Shown in pieces: positions 44,112 through 56,832 of a DNA stretch of 64,000 nucleotides. The DNA is from Bradysia coprophila (Eukaryota; Arthropoda; Insecta; Diptera; Sciaridae). The notes below the pieces were generated by a model. That model ran no database searches and was not told where the DNA came from. It saw nothing but the letters and a program-made list of their open reading frames with translations. The first letter of the stretch is position 1. Each line of letters opens with the position of its first letter. The translations under genes were made by a program, and so were the position numbers. The stretch is taken from assembly GCF_014529535.1 (NCBI RefSeq), contig NC_050737.1, forward strand, positions 6,798,763-6,862,762, given 5' to 3'.

Positions 44112-44344
44112 ACATTTTTAATAAGCCATCTTTCAGGCACACCGTGATTTATGTACCTGTAAATGCCTAACAAAATCTCAGTTAAAACAATCCCACTAAC
44201 ATAAAGATTCTTCCTTGACTCGACCTTTTCCCTTAAGTGAATGATTATAACTTGACTTTCGAAAGAAATGTTTCGGCAAAAATCGGTGACGACGCTAGGA
44301 CAATATAAATTGTCAATCCTCAGTTGCTCCTTCGGTTCTGCCAT
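44105..44344 (-). CDS. Possible small protein of 79 residues
   Basis: ATG-initiated frame beginning MAEPKEQLRIDNLYC and ending WLIKNVM, with a balanced composition and little of the F/L/K/N bias of random AT-rich frames. The stop codon lies within the outer edge of the neighbouring inverted-repeat element. No family recognised, no signal peptide. May be a gene fragment whose end was supplied by the element, or chance. Confidence 0.3.
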   Translation of the reverse strand: MAEPKEQLRIDNLYCPSVVTDFCRNISFESQVIIIHLREKVESRKNLYVSGIVLTEILLGIYRYINHGVPERWLIKNVM

Positions 44345-44687
44345 AATTTAGAGAAGCTAAAAGTTGAAAAGTAAGAATACGTCAAATATGTTTCAATGAA
44401 ATTGGTTCCATACGTGGAAAATAATGGGATAATAATTAGGAATCAATTATTTTGTCGGAACGCTCGTTATTTTTTTTTTGATTTAGTCAATATTTTCATC
44501 CAATTGGTACCAGTTTCGACCGTAAAGTGGTTAAAAATATTATTGAAAGTAAGATTATTGGTAAACCAGGTAAAAAACGTCGCTCGAGTATAATTTCCCG
44601 AAATAATGGAAATATTTCACGAAGATTTCTTCTAAAATCGTGATCTTATCGTTACAAACAAAAACAAATTCTGTCAATCGGAATAGA

Positions 44688-44882
44688 CACGGCAGAGTAA
44701 AAGTAACCCAGGCAGGAGCGCTTGTTTGACTAGGGACCTGAATAATCTATATTTTTTGCGAATTAAATTTTTCAACTTATGTCAGTGTTCATTTGAGTTC
44801 ATTTTGAAACAGTGTATTAGGTCCCTCATTTGACGTTTCAATAATGAACCGCTACTGCCAGGTTTACTTTTACTCTGCCGTG
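44688..44882. mobile_element. 195-bp MITE, CACGGCAG termini, 7-bp TSD (copy B)
   Basis: Reverse-complement relative of the element at 16803-17007, alignable end to end (for example TCAAATGAGGGACCTAATAC in complement). Flanking direct repeats GAATAGA at 44681-44687 and 44883-44889. Two copies with independent 7-bp duplications establish both the boundaries and the duplication length. Confidence 0.9.
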
Positions 44883-45099
44883 GAATAGAGAGTAAATATA
44901 GTTTCTGAGATTTTCTCGTCAATTTTCAATATCTCGCATCGCAATCTTTTTCACATCAATAACCAAAGATAGGCTGATATTTTTACCATGTTCTACAGGC
45001 CTGTCAAGTTTCAAAAAAATAAAACATAAATAGACTAACTATTTAAACTAGCATTTGGATGGGTCGGGTCACTTGACTGATGTATTTGTTATAATAACC

Positions 45100-45278
45100 T
45101 GTCACAGACGGCAAGCATATTGACAGCTTTACTATTATGATCTATTACTTCATTTGATCGAAGATTTTCAGAGGTTGATTTCTAAAATATTATACTTCAT
45201 TTGTTTTAAACATGCTTTCTGCTATATAAGTTAGTCAAAGCTTGTCGTTTATTATTGCGTGCGTTGTCGATAACAGGT
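45100..45278. repeat. Dispersed repeat, inverted copy
   Basis: Contains tgtcacagacggcaagcata, tactatt, ttttaaacatgc, tgtcg and gttgtcgataacagg, which in complement match the order of landmarks at 14916-15085 and 21135-21262. Short related ends also occur near 46456 and 63550. Confidence 0.55.
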
Positions 45279-45376
45279 TAAGAAATTTTCCGTTTATAAG
45301 AGTGATATAAATATAGTTTTTAGGACGTTTTCCCATTTCCTGACCAATCATCACCCAATCTATGCCTTCGATTATA

Positions 45377-45500
45377 CAGTGAACGACATCTCAAATGTCT
45401 CACTGTCATTTTTTTCAGAGAATGTTATGGTGAATTTGCAATGAAACAATAAAATTCTCAGAAAAATTTGACAGTGAGACATTTGAGATGTCGTTCACTG
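45377..45500. mobile_element. 124-bp Tc1/mariner-like MITE
   Basis: Nearly perfect inverted repeats of about 38 bp starting CAGTGAACGACATCTCAAAT, flanked by TA on both sides. CAGT termini with TA duplications are typical of Tc1/mariner-derived MITEs. The arms are almost identical, suggesting a recent insertion. Confidence 0.85.
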
Positions 45501-45595
45501 TATTGTTTCAGTTTACATTTTTTCTTAAATTATACCATCGCCTCAACAAATTAACCTACACCATATAGAAATTTACCTTTTTTGTATGTTTTGTT

Positions 45596-46083
45596 TAGGG
45601 ATGAGCGGGTTGGGGTTTTTTCAAAACCCGCCCAAACCCAACCCGACCCGCTTTTCATTTCTGAAACCAGACTAGAATAAACCCGACATACTTTTAACCC
45701 GCCCGAACCCGACCCGACCCGATTTTCATTTTTGAAACCCGATCCGAATTCAACCCGAAAGTTTTATAACCAGTCAAAGTTTTTCAGCAAATTAAGTTTA
45801 AATTTATGTGAGAAATGCTTGAAACTAATTTAATATTTTCAGAATTACGTTAAAACCGTAAAGAAACAACTTATATTGATATTTTTTATAAAATTTTAAA
45901 TACTTCTGGTTGGAAATTGTAAATACTCCTGAAACCCGCCCAAGCCCGACCCGACCCGAATATTATTTTTGAAACCCGATCAAAAGCAAACCCGAAGACT
46001 CTACAACCCGCCCGCCCAAAACCCGACGGGTCGGGTCGGGTTTGCGGGTTACCCGAATCTTCGGGCCAACCCGCTCATCCCTA
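45596..46083. mobile_element. 488-bp hAT-like non-autonomous element rich in ACCCG
   Basis: Termini TAGGGATGAGCGGGTTGG are inverted at each end and the element is flanked by the 8-bp direct repeat GTTTTGTT (45588-45595 and 46084-46091), the signature of hAT transposition. Both outer thirds consist of degenerate ACCCG/AACCCGACCCG words, strongly GC-richer than the surroundings, around an AT-rich core of about 150 bp (45770-45930). No transposase. Confidence 0.85.
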
Positions 46084-46091
46084 GTTTTGTT

Positions 46092-49000
46092 GTTCAGACC
46101 GTTTCACAGAGTGGTTAAAAATACCGGCTATTTTTTCGACCACAAAATTGTTTAACAAAATTTTAGAAAAATATTCGACGAAGGGAAAGACATTCCCAAT
46201 TCATCATCACTATTTTGGAGGTGTCTTTATGCATTTTTCGAAGCATAAAATTGGGATTTGTTAGGATTTATTTCGTTAAATTGACGTCTTTACGATGTTT
46301 GATTTTTATATTTATACCGTTCATTAGTGATTAGATGTGTGTTTTCTCTCCGATTGTACCTAACAAAACCAATTTAAAAGTTCCGTTTTCAAAACGGGTT
46401 AAAGCAAGACGTGCAAGAGGTGCACGTATCCTAAGAGAGACAATCCACGTATGCTATCCTAAAATCTGTTATCGACAACGATGATAAAAATATACGATGA
46501 GGTCTGACTATTAGTCGTTAACATAACAAAATGAACTGTAAAATAATAGAAATGAAAGATATGATATCAAACACTAAGTGATACTCGAAACGATACATGA
46601 AACTGGGTAGATCAGTAAATTATGGAAAAATTAGATTTATGATTTTTGAACTATAAATATTTTTTTTGGTATTTTCTTTACGCATTAGATGTGTGTTGTA
46701 TTCGATTAAATAATTACGAGTAAGAATAACATAACAAGAAAATATTTCGATGAGAAAATTTTTAATTAGATCGATTTTTCGTTTTTTTGGCACCTGCAAG
46801 AAGCTTCGAAGACTGTTTGGACCCTATTGGTGACCTCAAACCTCGATATAAAGAAGGCTTTGCGATTCGCGTATAAACATCAAATACATAAGCCAATACA
46901 TAAACTTTATAGTCGAGTATATAAGTTTTATAGTTGAACTGTAAAGATGATAGATAGTGTTTTTATATACACACAGAATATGTGATTTGTTTTTGGTCAA
47001 ATAAAGTGCGTTTAAGCGTTCAATATATAAAATTTTTATTCTACAAGAACTGTATGGGTTTTTTATGTTCGAGGAATGGTAAATGGTTCGAGACGAAGTC
47101 TTGTAGTATAAATAACTTTTTTTTTCCTGAAAGGTTGTAACAAGTTATGAGCACCAAAAAAAATTCAGTGAAATCAGCATTTTTCGTCGTATTATCTAGA
47201 GGCTTTTCAGTTTTTCGACAATATCTTCCGAACCATATGGTCGATTGACTTAATGTCGGGCTCAAAATTCATTACTTTTCTCTGCCTTTCGGGGCAAAGT
47301 TTATCAAAATCGGTTCAGTAGTTTCTGAGATATTGGAGATACGCCCTTAAGTTATGTTGCCGACGATATAAATCTCACGCACCAATACCACACATTTACC
47401 TATTCTATTGGATAACATCGAATGGGATTTTGTTTTGAAGAGTGTCTATAATTTTTTGAATGAAATCTTTTTACTTTTTATTTCAATTGCTTATGCTGTA
47501 TAATTGTATATAATTGCCATGCCACCATCAACAAAAATACCAAAATTGTTGCATAGCTGAAAAAGTTACATTGCTTCAAAACAGAGCGTCTTTTTTCAGT
47601 TTTCAGTTTGCTGTAAACAACAAGAACCGAAAAAAAAACATTTTCCATTTGGAAGTAGTTTCAAAGAAAACACACATCAATGACGTCGCACGCTGTCGAA
47701 ATCGGCTTCTCCTATGAATGCATTATACATAAAATGCGCACGATTTCTTGCGCAAAAACGCTCAGTAAAAACCATAATATTACATGCACATATCGTGTTT
47801 GGTGAAATTGCAGGATATATTAAGTCGTTTGTCTTCTCTTGCCTCGTCCCTACATGAATTAATCAAGCTATTTCAACATTCTGTATAATGTGTGGAATCA
47901 TGAAACAAAATTACTTCAAAAAATGGCTAAAAGTGATTTAAATGGCTCACACTAATTGTCGGAAAGGATCAACCGAATTCTGACGAGGTTCATTAGTAAA
48001 AGCATAAAAGCGATGCAGACGCATATGAAACAGGTCGAGCATATTTTTTTGTCAATTTTTATCCTTTTCATACACAGGTCCGCCAATTAGTGTATTTTGT
48101 AGGGATCAACTAACACATCGCATCGCATCATTTGTAGCTTACACTTTACATATATCTATTGATGAGATGAGATGATTTCTCACATCGCATTATCTATAAA
48201 AGTAAAGTTGCGCAAGCCAGCCTGTTCTCAATTATATCTGTTACAAGTTTCCAATTTATGCTTTTACCATAGACACACTTTTCTTGATTACGTAAGTTAC
48301 AGCGCCCTCTATCGACAGGAAAAAAAATATTTCTATTTATTTCGACGAAGTCTGAGTTGAAATGTTTACAATGTGTACAAACTAAAGCTTTACGTATTAC
48401 TAAAAAAAAACTTTCTTCATTTATTTTTGTACAGAAAAGAAACTTTTCGATGTCATTAATCTAAGATAAATAATTTCTGTTTTTGTGCTTGTTTTGGTTT
48501 GAACTTTTATTCTGGATTTGTTGTTCAATGCAAAAAGAAAAAAGAGTACAAAGGCGAACTAGAGTAACAAATGAAGTAGTAAATTGAATTTAAGTCTTAG
48601 TAAAAAGAAAATTGAACCAGGCTTACCACTAGGTATATTGGTAAAGGTAAATTACGTGAGATGTATGTTTTTGCAGTTTATATGAATAGACAGTTTGCGC
48701 AAATGACATACAATTTTTAAGTCAACTTATAAGATATATATTATAAGTGACACATAAATTACAACTTATAAGTTGACTTATAAATTATACGTCATTTGCG
48801 CAAAATGTCTAATATATTTCGTTATGCTTAGTTTCTATAAATGGAATACGAGACAAAATGATGTTTGAACATTGACATTACACATAGCAAACATTAGAGC
48901 ATTAGATGAGGTGAATAAATGACGAATAAGTAAAAGAAATTCAGTAAGTCAGTAAATAGTACAGCAAATGCGAAACTTATTTAGGCCCAAGATTGATAAA

Positions 49001-52000
49001 ACAGAGAGATTAAATGGGTAAATGTTACCATACACCCAATTAAGGTATCCAATTCTTAGAAAAATCGTTACATTTTACTGAAAGTGAAACCATTTAAATA
49101 TTCAATATTGTTTTGCACGTCCGTTCAGATCTAATAGTCAGGTATCAAAGACAAGTTTTTACTTTGGACATAGATTGGACATTGGTACAACAGTTTTGGT
49201 ATATTTAACTTCAGAAAGTTGAGTTCACTTGGTAATTTAAATTGAACAGCTTCAACGTTATGATGTTTACACTGTACATAAAGAAACCATTAATAAAGTT
49301 TGTTGCAATGACTTCTCATCAGATATCAACAGCGACAACAAAAATAAGTAATGAGCTTCGGTTAGTGGTCTACTATATAAAAAAAATATGGCAGACACAT
49401 TTAGCATCGAATACTTTGCTGTACTTTAAACAAACCAAGTAAGAGATTAATTACTGCAGACAGAAGCTTAGAAGCACTTATCTGCAACTATTCTTTTTGC
49501 TGTTTTTTTTTTAACCCAAAAAATTTGTGTACTAGTGATGTATTGGCCTCGAAGTACTAGATTTAGTAAATGTGATGCTCAATATGTGAGTTTTCTATGT
49601 AAATTCCAAATCAAGTACTTCAAAATATAAGCAGCATAAGTGAATCTGGGCTGAGAACATGTCGAATTTCTTAAAATAAGAAACGTTTTTTCTAAGTGTG
49701 TGATATTAGGGCCTTCAATCAAATTCTTAATTTCCTGAATTTTACGGCATTTTTAAGAATATAATTCCCAAAAATATATTTTTATATAGACCCTGTATCG
49801 ATGTGACTTACTTTTTTGAGGCCAAGGCCACATGGGCCAGTGGAACAGAAAGCTAACAAAAATATTTTCTTGTGCAACATTAACATTGGATCTTTGCACA
49901 AAGATTAATAATTTATTTCTAGCGAAATGACTAGAGTTGGTAGATTTGATTTACGTTGCGTAAACTAAACGACTCATAGACGACATTTAATACAATTGTA
50001 TGTTGTGACTTTTAGGAATTCCTTTCAGCTGCGCCACTTGTTAGGAATTCTACGTTCTATACCAATCAAATACTGAGACTTGGTGATGCTGTCCCCGGAA
50101 ACACGTCTTCATTGATCGATCGTACAATTGTAACTCTTTTCACTTTCTTTTCTTCGTTCGTGTGTACTCTGATGGGATTCATTCTAATGGCCGTCTAGAT
50201 TAGGATTTTCACGGGTGATTGTGAGATACTATTCTCAACAGTGACGAAGAAAAATATGAGTTTCGCTGTAACAGTTCGTTCTGTCGTTGAAATTTGCTTT
50301 GTTTTTTGGTTTGATGACATCCTAACAGCCTTTGACGACCAGTAACAAGTTCAATATGGATCACCAGTTTCGAACTATACGAATAGGTACGAACTATTCA
50401 AATTACGTTGGATTTCTTTGAATCTCTCTTTTTACGACCTTAACGACTAGTTTCTTGAAAAGTTTGTTATCCGTCAGCATGCCGTAATTGTTTGAAATTG
50501 GTGAGTCGGTATTTCTCTTTTCTAGTACATCCTCTTTGTTATCTATAGTAATTTGAGGATAACAAATGATAATAAAAACGACATCTAAAGTCTTAATTTC
50601 TTTGAAGTGAAACGTTATCAATTCCACTATCAACACTCTGAATCACGATTTAAAGGCAGGTTACATATGAAAGGTATAGTTGTTGATAGTTGACTACACT
50701 GTATATGCATTTACTTATTGTCCTACTTATTCATTCACCTATACTATATCGATAATTCACGCCGTAGGTGCGGTCGAAATTAAAAATGGAAAGTGTGAAA
50801 TTTTTCCTAACTCAACGTCAAAGCTTCCTTTAAACCGTTTCAACTGAGGTTCTACATGGAATCAAAAGGAGGTGTATGGACAGTCATTCTTATTTACTTA
50901 ACACCGTAACACACCCCATTATCAAGTCAGTCATTGACACTGTTGGTGTCTTCAACTATTATTGTGATTGTGTGGCCAAAATTCTACCGACAATAGGTTA
51001 TTATCGCTGTTCAACGGGACTCTCACACTGAAATGAAATGAAAATCGTCATCGGTAACAATCATTTCACCTTTTTGTTTGTTTTTGTTTCCATATCAATT
51101 ACGTTCCACTCTCATCTCGCGTTCAAGCTCAAACGATTTACATGAATAGTGCTATGTGTCGCCATTTGAAGTAGTTGCAAAAAATATTTTCTTTAAAAAA
51201 TTTTGGAACTGCAGGTGCTATGTAATGGGTTCTGCAACTCACTTGCATTCTTACAAAGTTCACATTTGAACGCCCTATAGTCAACCAACTAATCGTCGTC
51301 TTACCAAACCAAAAAGCAACGGAAATGAGAACAAAACGGCTCATCTGCTATCAACAGTAACTACAAACACAAGCGATAACCTCTTGTTAACGCAGTCTTA
51401 TGTAGTAACATCACTGTTAACATGAATGAAGTAATAGGTTGTGTATTCATTGACCGTGGAGAACCAAACCCTCATTGAATGAAGTAATAGATTTTCTACC
51501 AAGCACTAGGTCATACTTTCAACAGAAGATTATATAAGATTAACTGTTTTATCTGTCGAGAACATATATACCGAGATAAACAAAAAATGCTCTAGAGGGA
51601 TAGGTGGGAAATTATTGTTCTAGGCTGATAAAATCATTATACTGTGATACGACTGTCATCTCGAAAATTTGTTGGAATACCACCCACCACCACTTATATC
51701 AATCATATCCACTCAGTCAACCGTTTAATTAGAATTAATTTATTTAATTAAACAACATCGTCTAATTGCGCTGGACGACAGACTAGAAAATATTCCCATA
51801 ATCATTAGCCACATATGAGCCTCACAAATGAATCTGATTTATCACTATCCCAAGCAACCATTCAGATAAAAATCAAATACATGATACCGTATACTACAGT
51901 ACGGCATATAGATGGATGGATATATGTATATACGCACCTATAAATAATGTATTTTGTTCGGAGATAGACTGAAATTTGTATGGCATCAAATCGTAAAAGT

Positions 52001-53460
52001 CAGTATGATTTATGGATTTTTGTTGTTAGATTTTGTTACATCCGCCATGAAAGAATATTTTTTTTTACCAAAGACAAAAAAAGAGGGATCATAGACTTTT
52101 ATGAAAACTTCAAGTTTAAATCCCACCCATTTATTGAATTTTATCCGAAAAGAGGGTGAGCGTTATAAAAATGTTGCTTGAAACGTTACTTATGCTCTGA
52201 TGAATAGTGTTTCTGAAAAGGATGAGAAGAAAAAAAAAAGCATCAAAGGAAAATAAAAATGGTAAATTTTACTTATGTTTCATAACTGAAAGGTATTATA
52301 CAAAATAAACTGAAGTTAGATTTTATTTCAAAGTGTTTGGTTACATAAGAATCATACCGAACATTTGGTATTTTTTTTTTTTTTGAATTTTCCATATTAT
52401 CCAACATCGTCGTCACCATTCTTCATTATTCAATGCAAAGTTCGAACAAAAACAATTTTTTAGTTTCAGTAAACGTAGAACATTCAAATATTCTATAAAG
52501 GATGAATGTCTTAAATTTTACTTTAGTTACCAAAGTGTAATAACTTTCGTTCTGATAAGATTTTGTACCGACTTCTACGTTCCCCCAAAATGCTAATACG
52601 TAAAATGTTTTTGCTATGAAACAACCACCCACCTACATCACGCTAATATAGTGTTCGCTTTATATACCATATACGATACGAACAAGATGCGACCACATTT
52701 TTCACGCAACACGCAAGTCCTATTCCACCCATGTATTCCTTCATCCATCGTCATTTTGTTTGCGTGATTTTTACTGATAAACTGCCTTTTTCATGTTAAA
52801 ATTTGCAACTGCACCATTTCGGTAATGTCTCGTAAAATTCTTAGCTATTCGTGCAATGATAATGGTTACCTTACGTTAATTCGGTTGAATGTTTCATTGC
52901 TCGAATAGTACATTACATATCAATGGGACGAATAATGGAGATGGTGCCACTTGTGTGAAATTCGATTTGGGCTGGAGGCGAGACAGACATAAGAAACTCT
53001 TTCCATCGTTTATCCCATTTAAATGTGCCGTATTTTATTCACGAACCAGTGGTATAGCTTTGTAGCCGTGAATAAAATTTCGCTTTACCTATCAACTCAC
53101 GTCGTAGAGTGAAAGAATTTTCTAATGTATTAGGTTTTCTGAAATGAAATGAAAAAGCAAATAAAACAAATTTCGTTCCATTTAATCTATAGAAATTTGT
53201 CGGTTTCTCAGCATAGCATGCACAATTGTTCGTGTTTATTAAATTATTCATATTATGCAGTAATTAGGGTTGTGGTGTTGCACTATTTGCGGTTTGGTCA
53301 TATTGATTTTACTCTAAAACGTGATGTGAAGTTTTATATTATTTGCGGCCTAAAGCGTTAACCTAAAGTTTTTTCAGTAATATCATATTAGGCCCGCCAT
53401 TTAGATGGGTGGTCGTTTGATTGACGAGACATTAACATACTCTTTATCTACTTTCGTTTG
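46092..53460. other. Gene-poor AT-rich DNA
   Basis: No gene can be supported. A MITE lies at 48689-48809. About 47030-47350 contains phrases common in decayed repeats (aaaatcggttcagtagtttc). A 77-codon minus frame at 50403-50636 looks slightly coding but has no domain. The region could be a long intron or a regulatory desert of a gene lying outside the window. Confidence 0.5.
48689..48809. mobile_element. 121-bp MITE with GACA(G/T)TTTGCGC ends, TA duplication
   Basis: Inverted repeats of about 45 bp (GACAGTTTGCGCAAATGACA, then ...aagtcaacttataag on each arm) flanked by TA at 48687-48688 and 48810-48811. Noncoding. Confidence 0.75.
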
Positions 53461-53474
53461 AAGTTGTAAGATAC

Positions 53475-56154
53475 ATGAATGAATGAATGAATGGGTAATT
53501 TTATTTAGAATATTTTCCATCAATACAACTTTTACAATAATCACATTAAACATTTAGGAACTAATCCTGTCGTTAATTATACTTTCTTTTAACAATTTTT
53601 CAAATTTACAAAATGAGACCTCCTCAGTAATGAATTTGGGCAGCGAATTGTACATCTTTATTCCCTTATAAAATAATGCGTTTTGACTAGTCGACTTCAT
53701 AGCCGTTGTTAACTTTATATCACAAGAGTTTCTTAAAGTTCTAGTTTGGTTTTCATAATTATACCTAATCTTCTCCGTCAAATACCGTGGTGCTTTACCT
53801 TTTACAATTCTATGAATGCACAACATCGTATTATAAACTATTGACTCATGCACACTCATCAATTTCAAACTCTCAAGCAATTCGATTCTCTTTGTCTTAC
53901 GCTTGGCTCTTAAGATATTTTTCATACACTTGTCCTGCATCTTTTGTAACCGTAAAATGTCAGTCTTATTGCACAGAAACAGAATACTACTACAATACTC
54001 AAAATGAGGACGTATTATCGACTTATAAAGATTTAACTTTTGATATGAGCTTAGTTCGTTCCTAAGTCTAGCGAGCACAGACACTTTCATCCCAACTTTC
54101 TTACAAACGTAGTTAACATGTTTATCAAAAACAAGTCTTTCATCTATTATAACACCTAAGTACTTCATATGGTCAACTACTGATAGTTCACTGTCATTCA
54201 CAAAAATGTGCACTTCGTCTTTCTTAATCGACTTGTTCGTTATTATCATCACTCTTGTTTTGTCCACATTTAATTTCAGTTTATTTTGGCAGATTTTGCT
54301 GAATAAAGTGTTGAGATCGTCGTTCGTTCGAGATACCGCATCGTCTATATTGTCAGTAATCACATACAGTAAAGTGTCATCGGCAAACAGTTTGATTTTG
54401 CTGTGTTGAAGCTCGTTCCCAAGGTCGTTGATATAGAGGATGAAAAGGGTTGGTCCAAGGATTGATCCCTGTGGTACGCCAAATCGATTGTTTAACTCTT
54501 CCGAGATTACTTCACAGATTTTTACGACTTGTGTTCTGTCTGTGAGATAGCTTTCAAACCATTTTAATGCTGTTCCACGTATGCCCAATTTGTACAATTT
54601 CCGTAGAAGCAACTCCGGTGTGATTGTTTCAAATGCTCTTTGAAAGTCCAAGAACACTGCAATTATGATCTTTGAAACGTTGAGGGCTTCTTTCCATTCA
54701 TAAAGAATTTCATTGAGTGCAGTCTCACAAGAGTGTTGACCGCGAAAGCCCGACTGGTAATCCTTCAATAACTGGTCAACCTGAATGAATTCCGCAAGTT
54801 GTTTGTGGGCTAGCTTTTCAATTAACTTTTCCAGACACGGAAGCATATGGATTGGGCGATGCTCGTTGATTTTCGTTGTTCCTGGCTTTTTCTGCACTGG
54901 AGTCAGTGTTGATCGTTTTAATGATTTTGCAAAAACGCCAGATTGGAATGATTCATTAATGATGTCTACAAGTTGTGGTCCAATGACGAATGCTGCATCA
55001 AGAAGTACATCTGGTTTTATGAAGAACTCATCAGTGTTATTTTTCAGATCTTTAATTGCAGCTTTCATTTCTGAAATCGAGACACCACGAAAATTGAACG
55101 ATCTTGGATTTTCTGATAGATTATCTTCATATTCGATTTCAGGAATGCTTGCGTTTAATTCGACAATACTGTTGACGTAGAATCTATTGAACTCTCTGGC
55201 AATGTCGACATCATTTTCATAGGTCAGATTTCCATCAGTGATGCATGTAATCTCGTTGTTTTCTTTGTTGAGTATCGATTTCAGAACTTTCCACGTTTGC
55301 CTTTGGTCACCACGTGCCCGGTCTAGCCTTTTTTGGTTGTATTGATATTTTTTTGTTTGGATTGCAGCTTTGTATGTCTTACGAAAAGCTCTGAAATTTT
55401 GCCATAATGTCGTTTGATTAGCCATGTTGGGCGAATATTGTGCAATTTTGTACAGACGATTCTTTTCTTGTCGCATATTTTCCAGGTCTTGATCAAAGAA
55501 ATCTTGGTGTGGTTTAATTTCCTTCACTTTCTTGAATTGAGCTGTGCTGTGATGTATGTTTTCTAGAAACCATTCTGTTTTTTCAGTTACCGTCTTATTT
55601 TCAACATCGTTCCAGGAGTCTTTCCATGTTTCAATTGATTGCCAAAGTGATGCACAGTCGTAATTGTCCCAAACAATAGCTTTACGAGTTTTCACGTGAC
55701 ATTGGTCTTTGTTACCATATAATATGATTTCTAGCATTCGGTGGTCACTAATTTGGTCTTCTTCCAAAACGTTGCACTTCAGCCTGTTTGAATTTATATT
55801 TGTTACGCACAAGTCTATCATCGTCATCGAGTTCCCTTCAACTCTGGTTGGTTTATTAGTCATCTGTTTAAGTCCACCATCATCGGCAATGTTTTGTAAC
55901 CGCCTCGTGTACGTATCAATTTTTAGCATGTCGATGTTGAAGTCGCCACACACTAACATTTGTTTATTGCTAGCGATATTTTCACACCATTTCTCAAATG
56001 AGTCCAGAACTTGATTCTTATGCTCTGTCGATGACGATAAATATGTGCCAGCAATCACGGTTGGTACTTTGTTGATCAGCATTTCAAATGATATGTACCA
56101 CGCTATTTGTTCTCTTGTACATACAAACAATTGGTTCCATGATAGCACCTGCAA
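53475..56154 (-). mobile_element. CR1/L2-like non-LTR retrotransposon, 5' truncated
   Basis: An uninterrupted 866-codon frame (53554-56154) is followed by a 3' end in tandem ATTC units (53475-53494 on the plus strand as GAATGAATGAAT), with no poly-A, as in the CR1/L2 group. The frame enters partway through the apurinic endonuclease domain (GDFNIDML, then ISDHRMLEI) and continues through the RT: LTPVQKKPGT, QSGFRGQHSCETALNEILYE, FLDFQRAFETI, GVPQGSILGPTLFILYINDL and KLFADDTLLYV, then the thumb (MKYLGVIIDERL). The missing ORF1 and first part of the endonuclease show 5' truncation. The intact RT frame suggests a fairly recent copy. Confidence 0.92.
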
Positions 56155-56770
56155 ATAGCATTTTTATAATTGTTTGACTATTTGCAGGCACCTGCAAATA
56201 AACAGTCAAAAATATGGGATTAGAATTTTTAGGTCCGAGGGGATTACTTTAAAAAAGATTAGATTTTTAATCTTCTCCAGAAATTGAATAAAATGTAATT
56301 CCATTAGCGAGCAAGATACGGTTTTGTGAGAAAAACTAATTTGGTCTTAAAATGTTGCAATGGGACTACCGATGGATTATTCTGCCTTAAGATACCAGGC
56401 TCAGAATAAAAATTTTAAGTCGGTTTGTAAAGATACTACCAGATTCAATAAATCATTAAATCAATGTAAACATTACAAAGATAGTATAGATATAGAGAAA
56501 TTCTAGATCAAAATTGGCAGAAAGGCCAATTTTAGCAGCGAACTATCCCCATTACCACGGGAAACTAGACATTTTTGAATTTAAATGGTAAAATACTTAT
56601 AAAAAATGGTAAGAAAACTTCAGAAGAATATAAAAATGAAAATCATGAAAACATATTGAGGTTTGAAGTGACGATCTTGTCATCTGGCAATTTGAATTTT
56701 AATCCCACGAGGAATTAGTTTCTTTGAAACAACGGTTCACAATAAGCCACGTTGAGATTAAGAACAAATT

Positions 56771-56832
56771 GCAGCAGTGGTAAGATCGTAGACTGAAGTG
56801 CAGGAGGTCCCGGGTTCAAATCTCGTCAGGCA
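56771..56832 (+). repeat. tRNA-related segment, SINE-like
   Basis: An A-box-like gcagtggtaagatcg is followed 40 bp on by a strong B-box, GGTTCAAATCTC (56813-56824), with the CCGGG...TC arm around it. The 3' acceptor-like gtcaggc has no partner upstream, and the anticodon stem does not close, so it is not a working tRNA. The downstream tail is A/T-rich (aaataaaaaaag). Probably the head of a tRNA-derived SINE or a tRNA pseudogene. Confidence 0.5.

Noticed and set aside
50403-50636. 77-codon minus-strand frame ending in KKLVVKVVKREIQRNPT
   Set aside because: Mildly coding-like but begins at TTG, has no splice partner and no family.
56771-56832. Functional tRNA gene
   Set aside because: Acceptor and anticodon stems do not pair, so only the promoter boxes are convincing.
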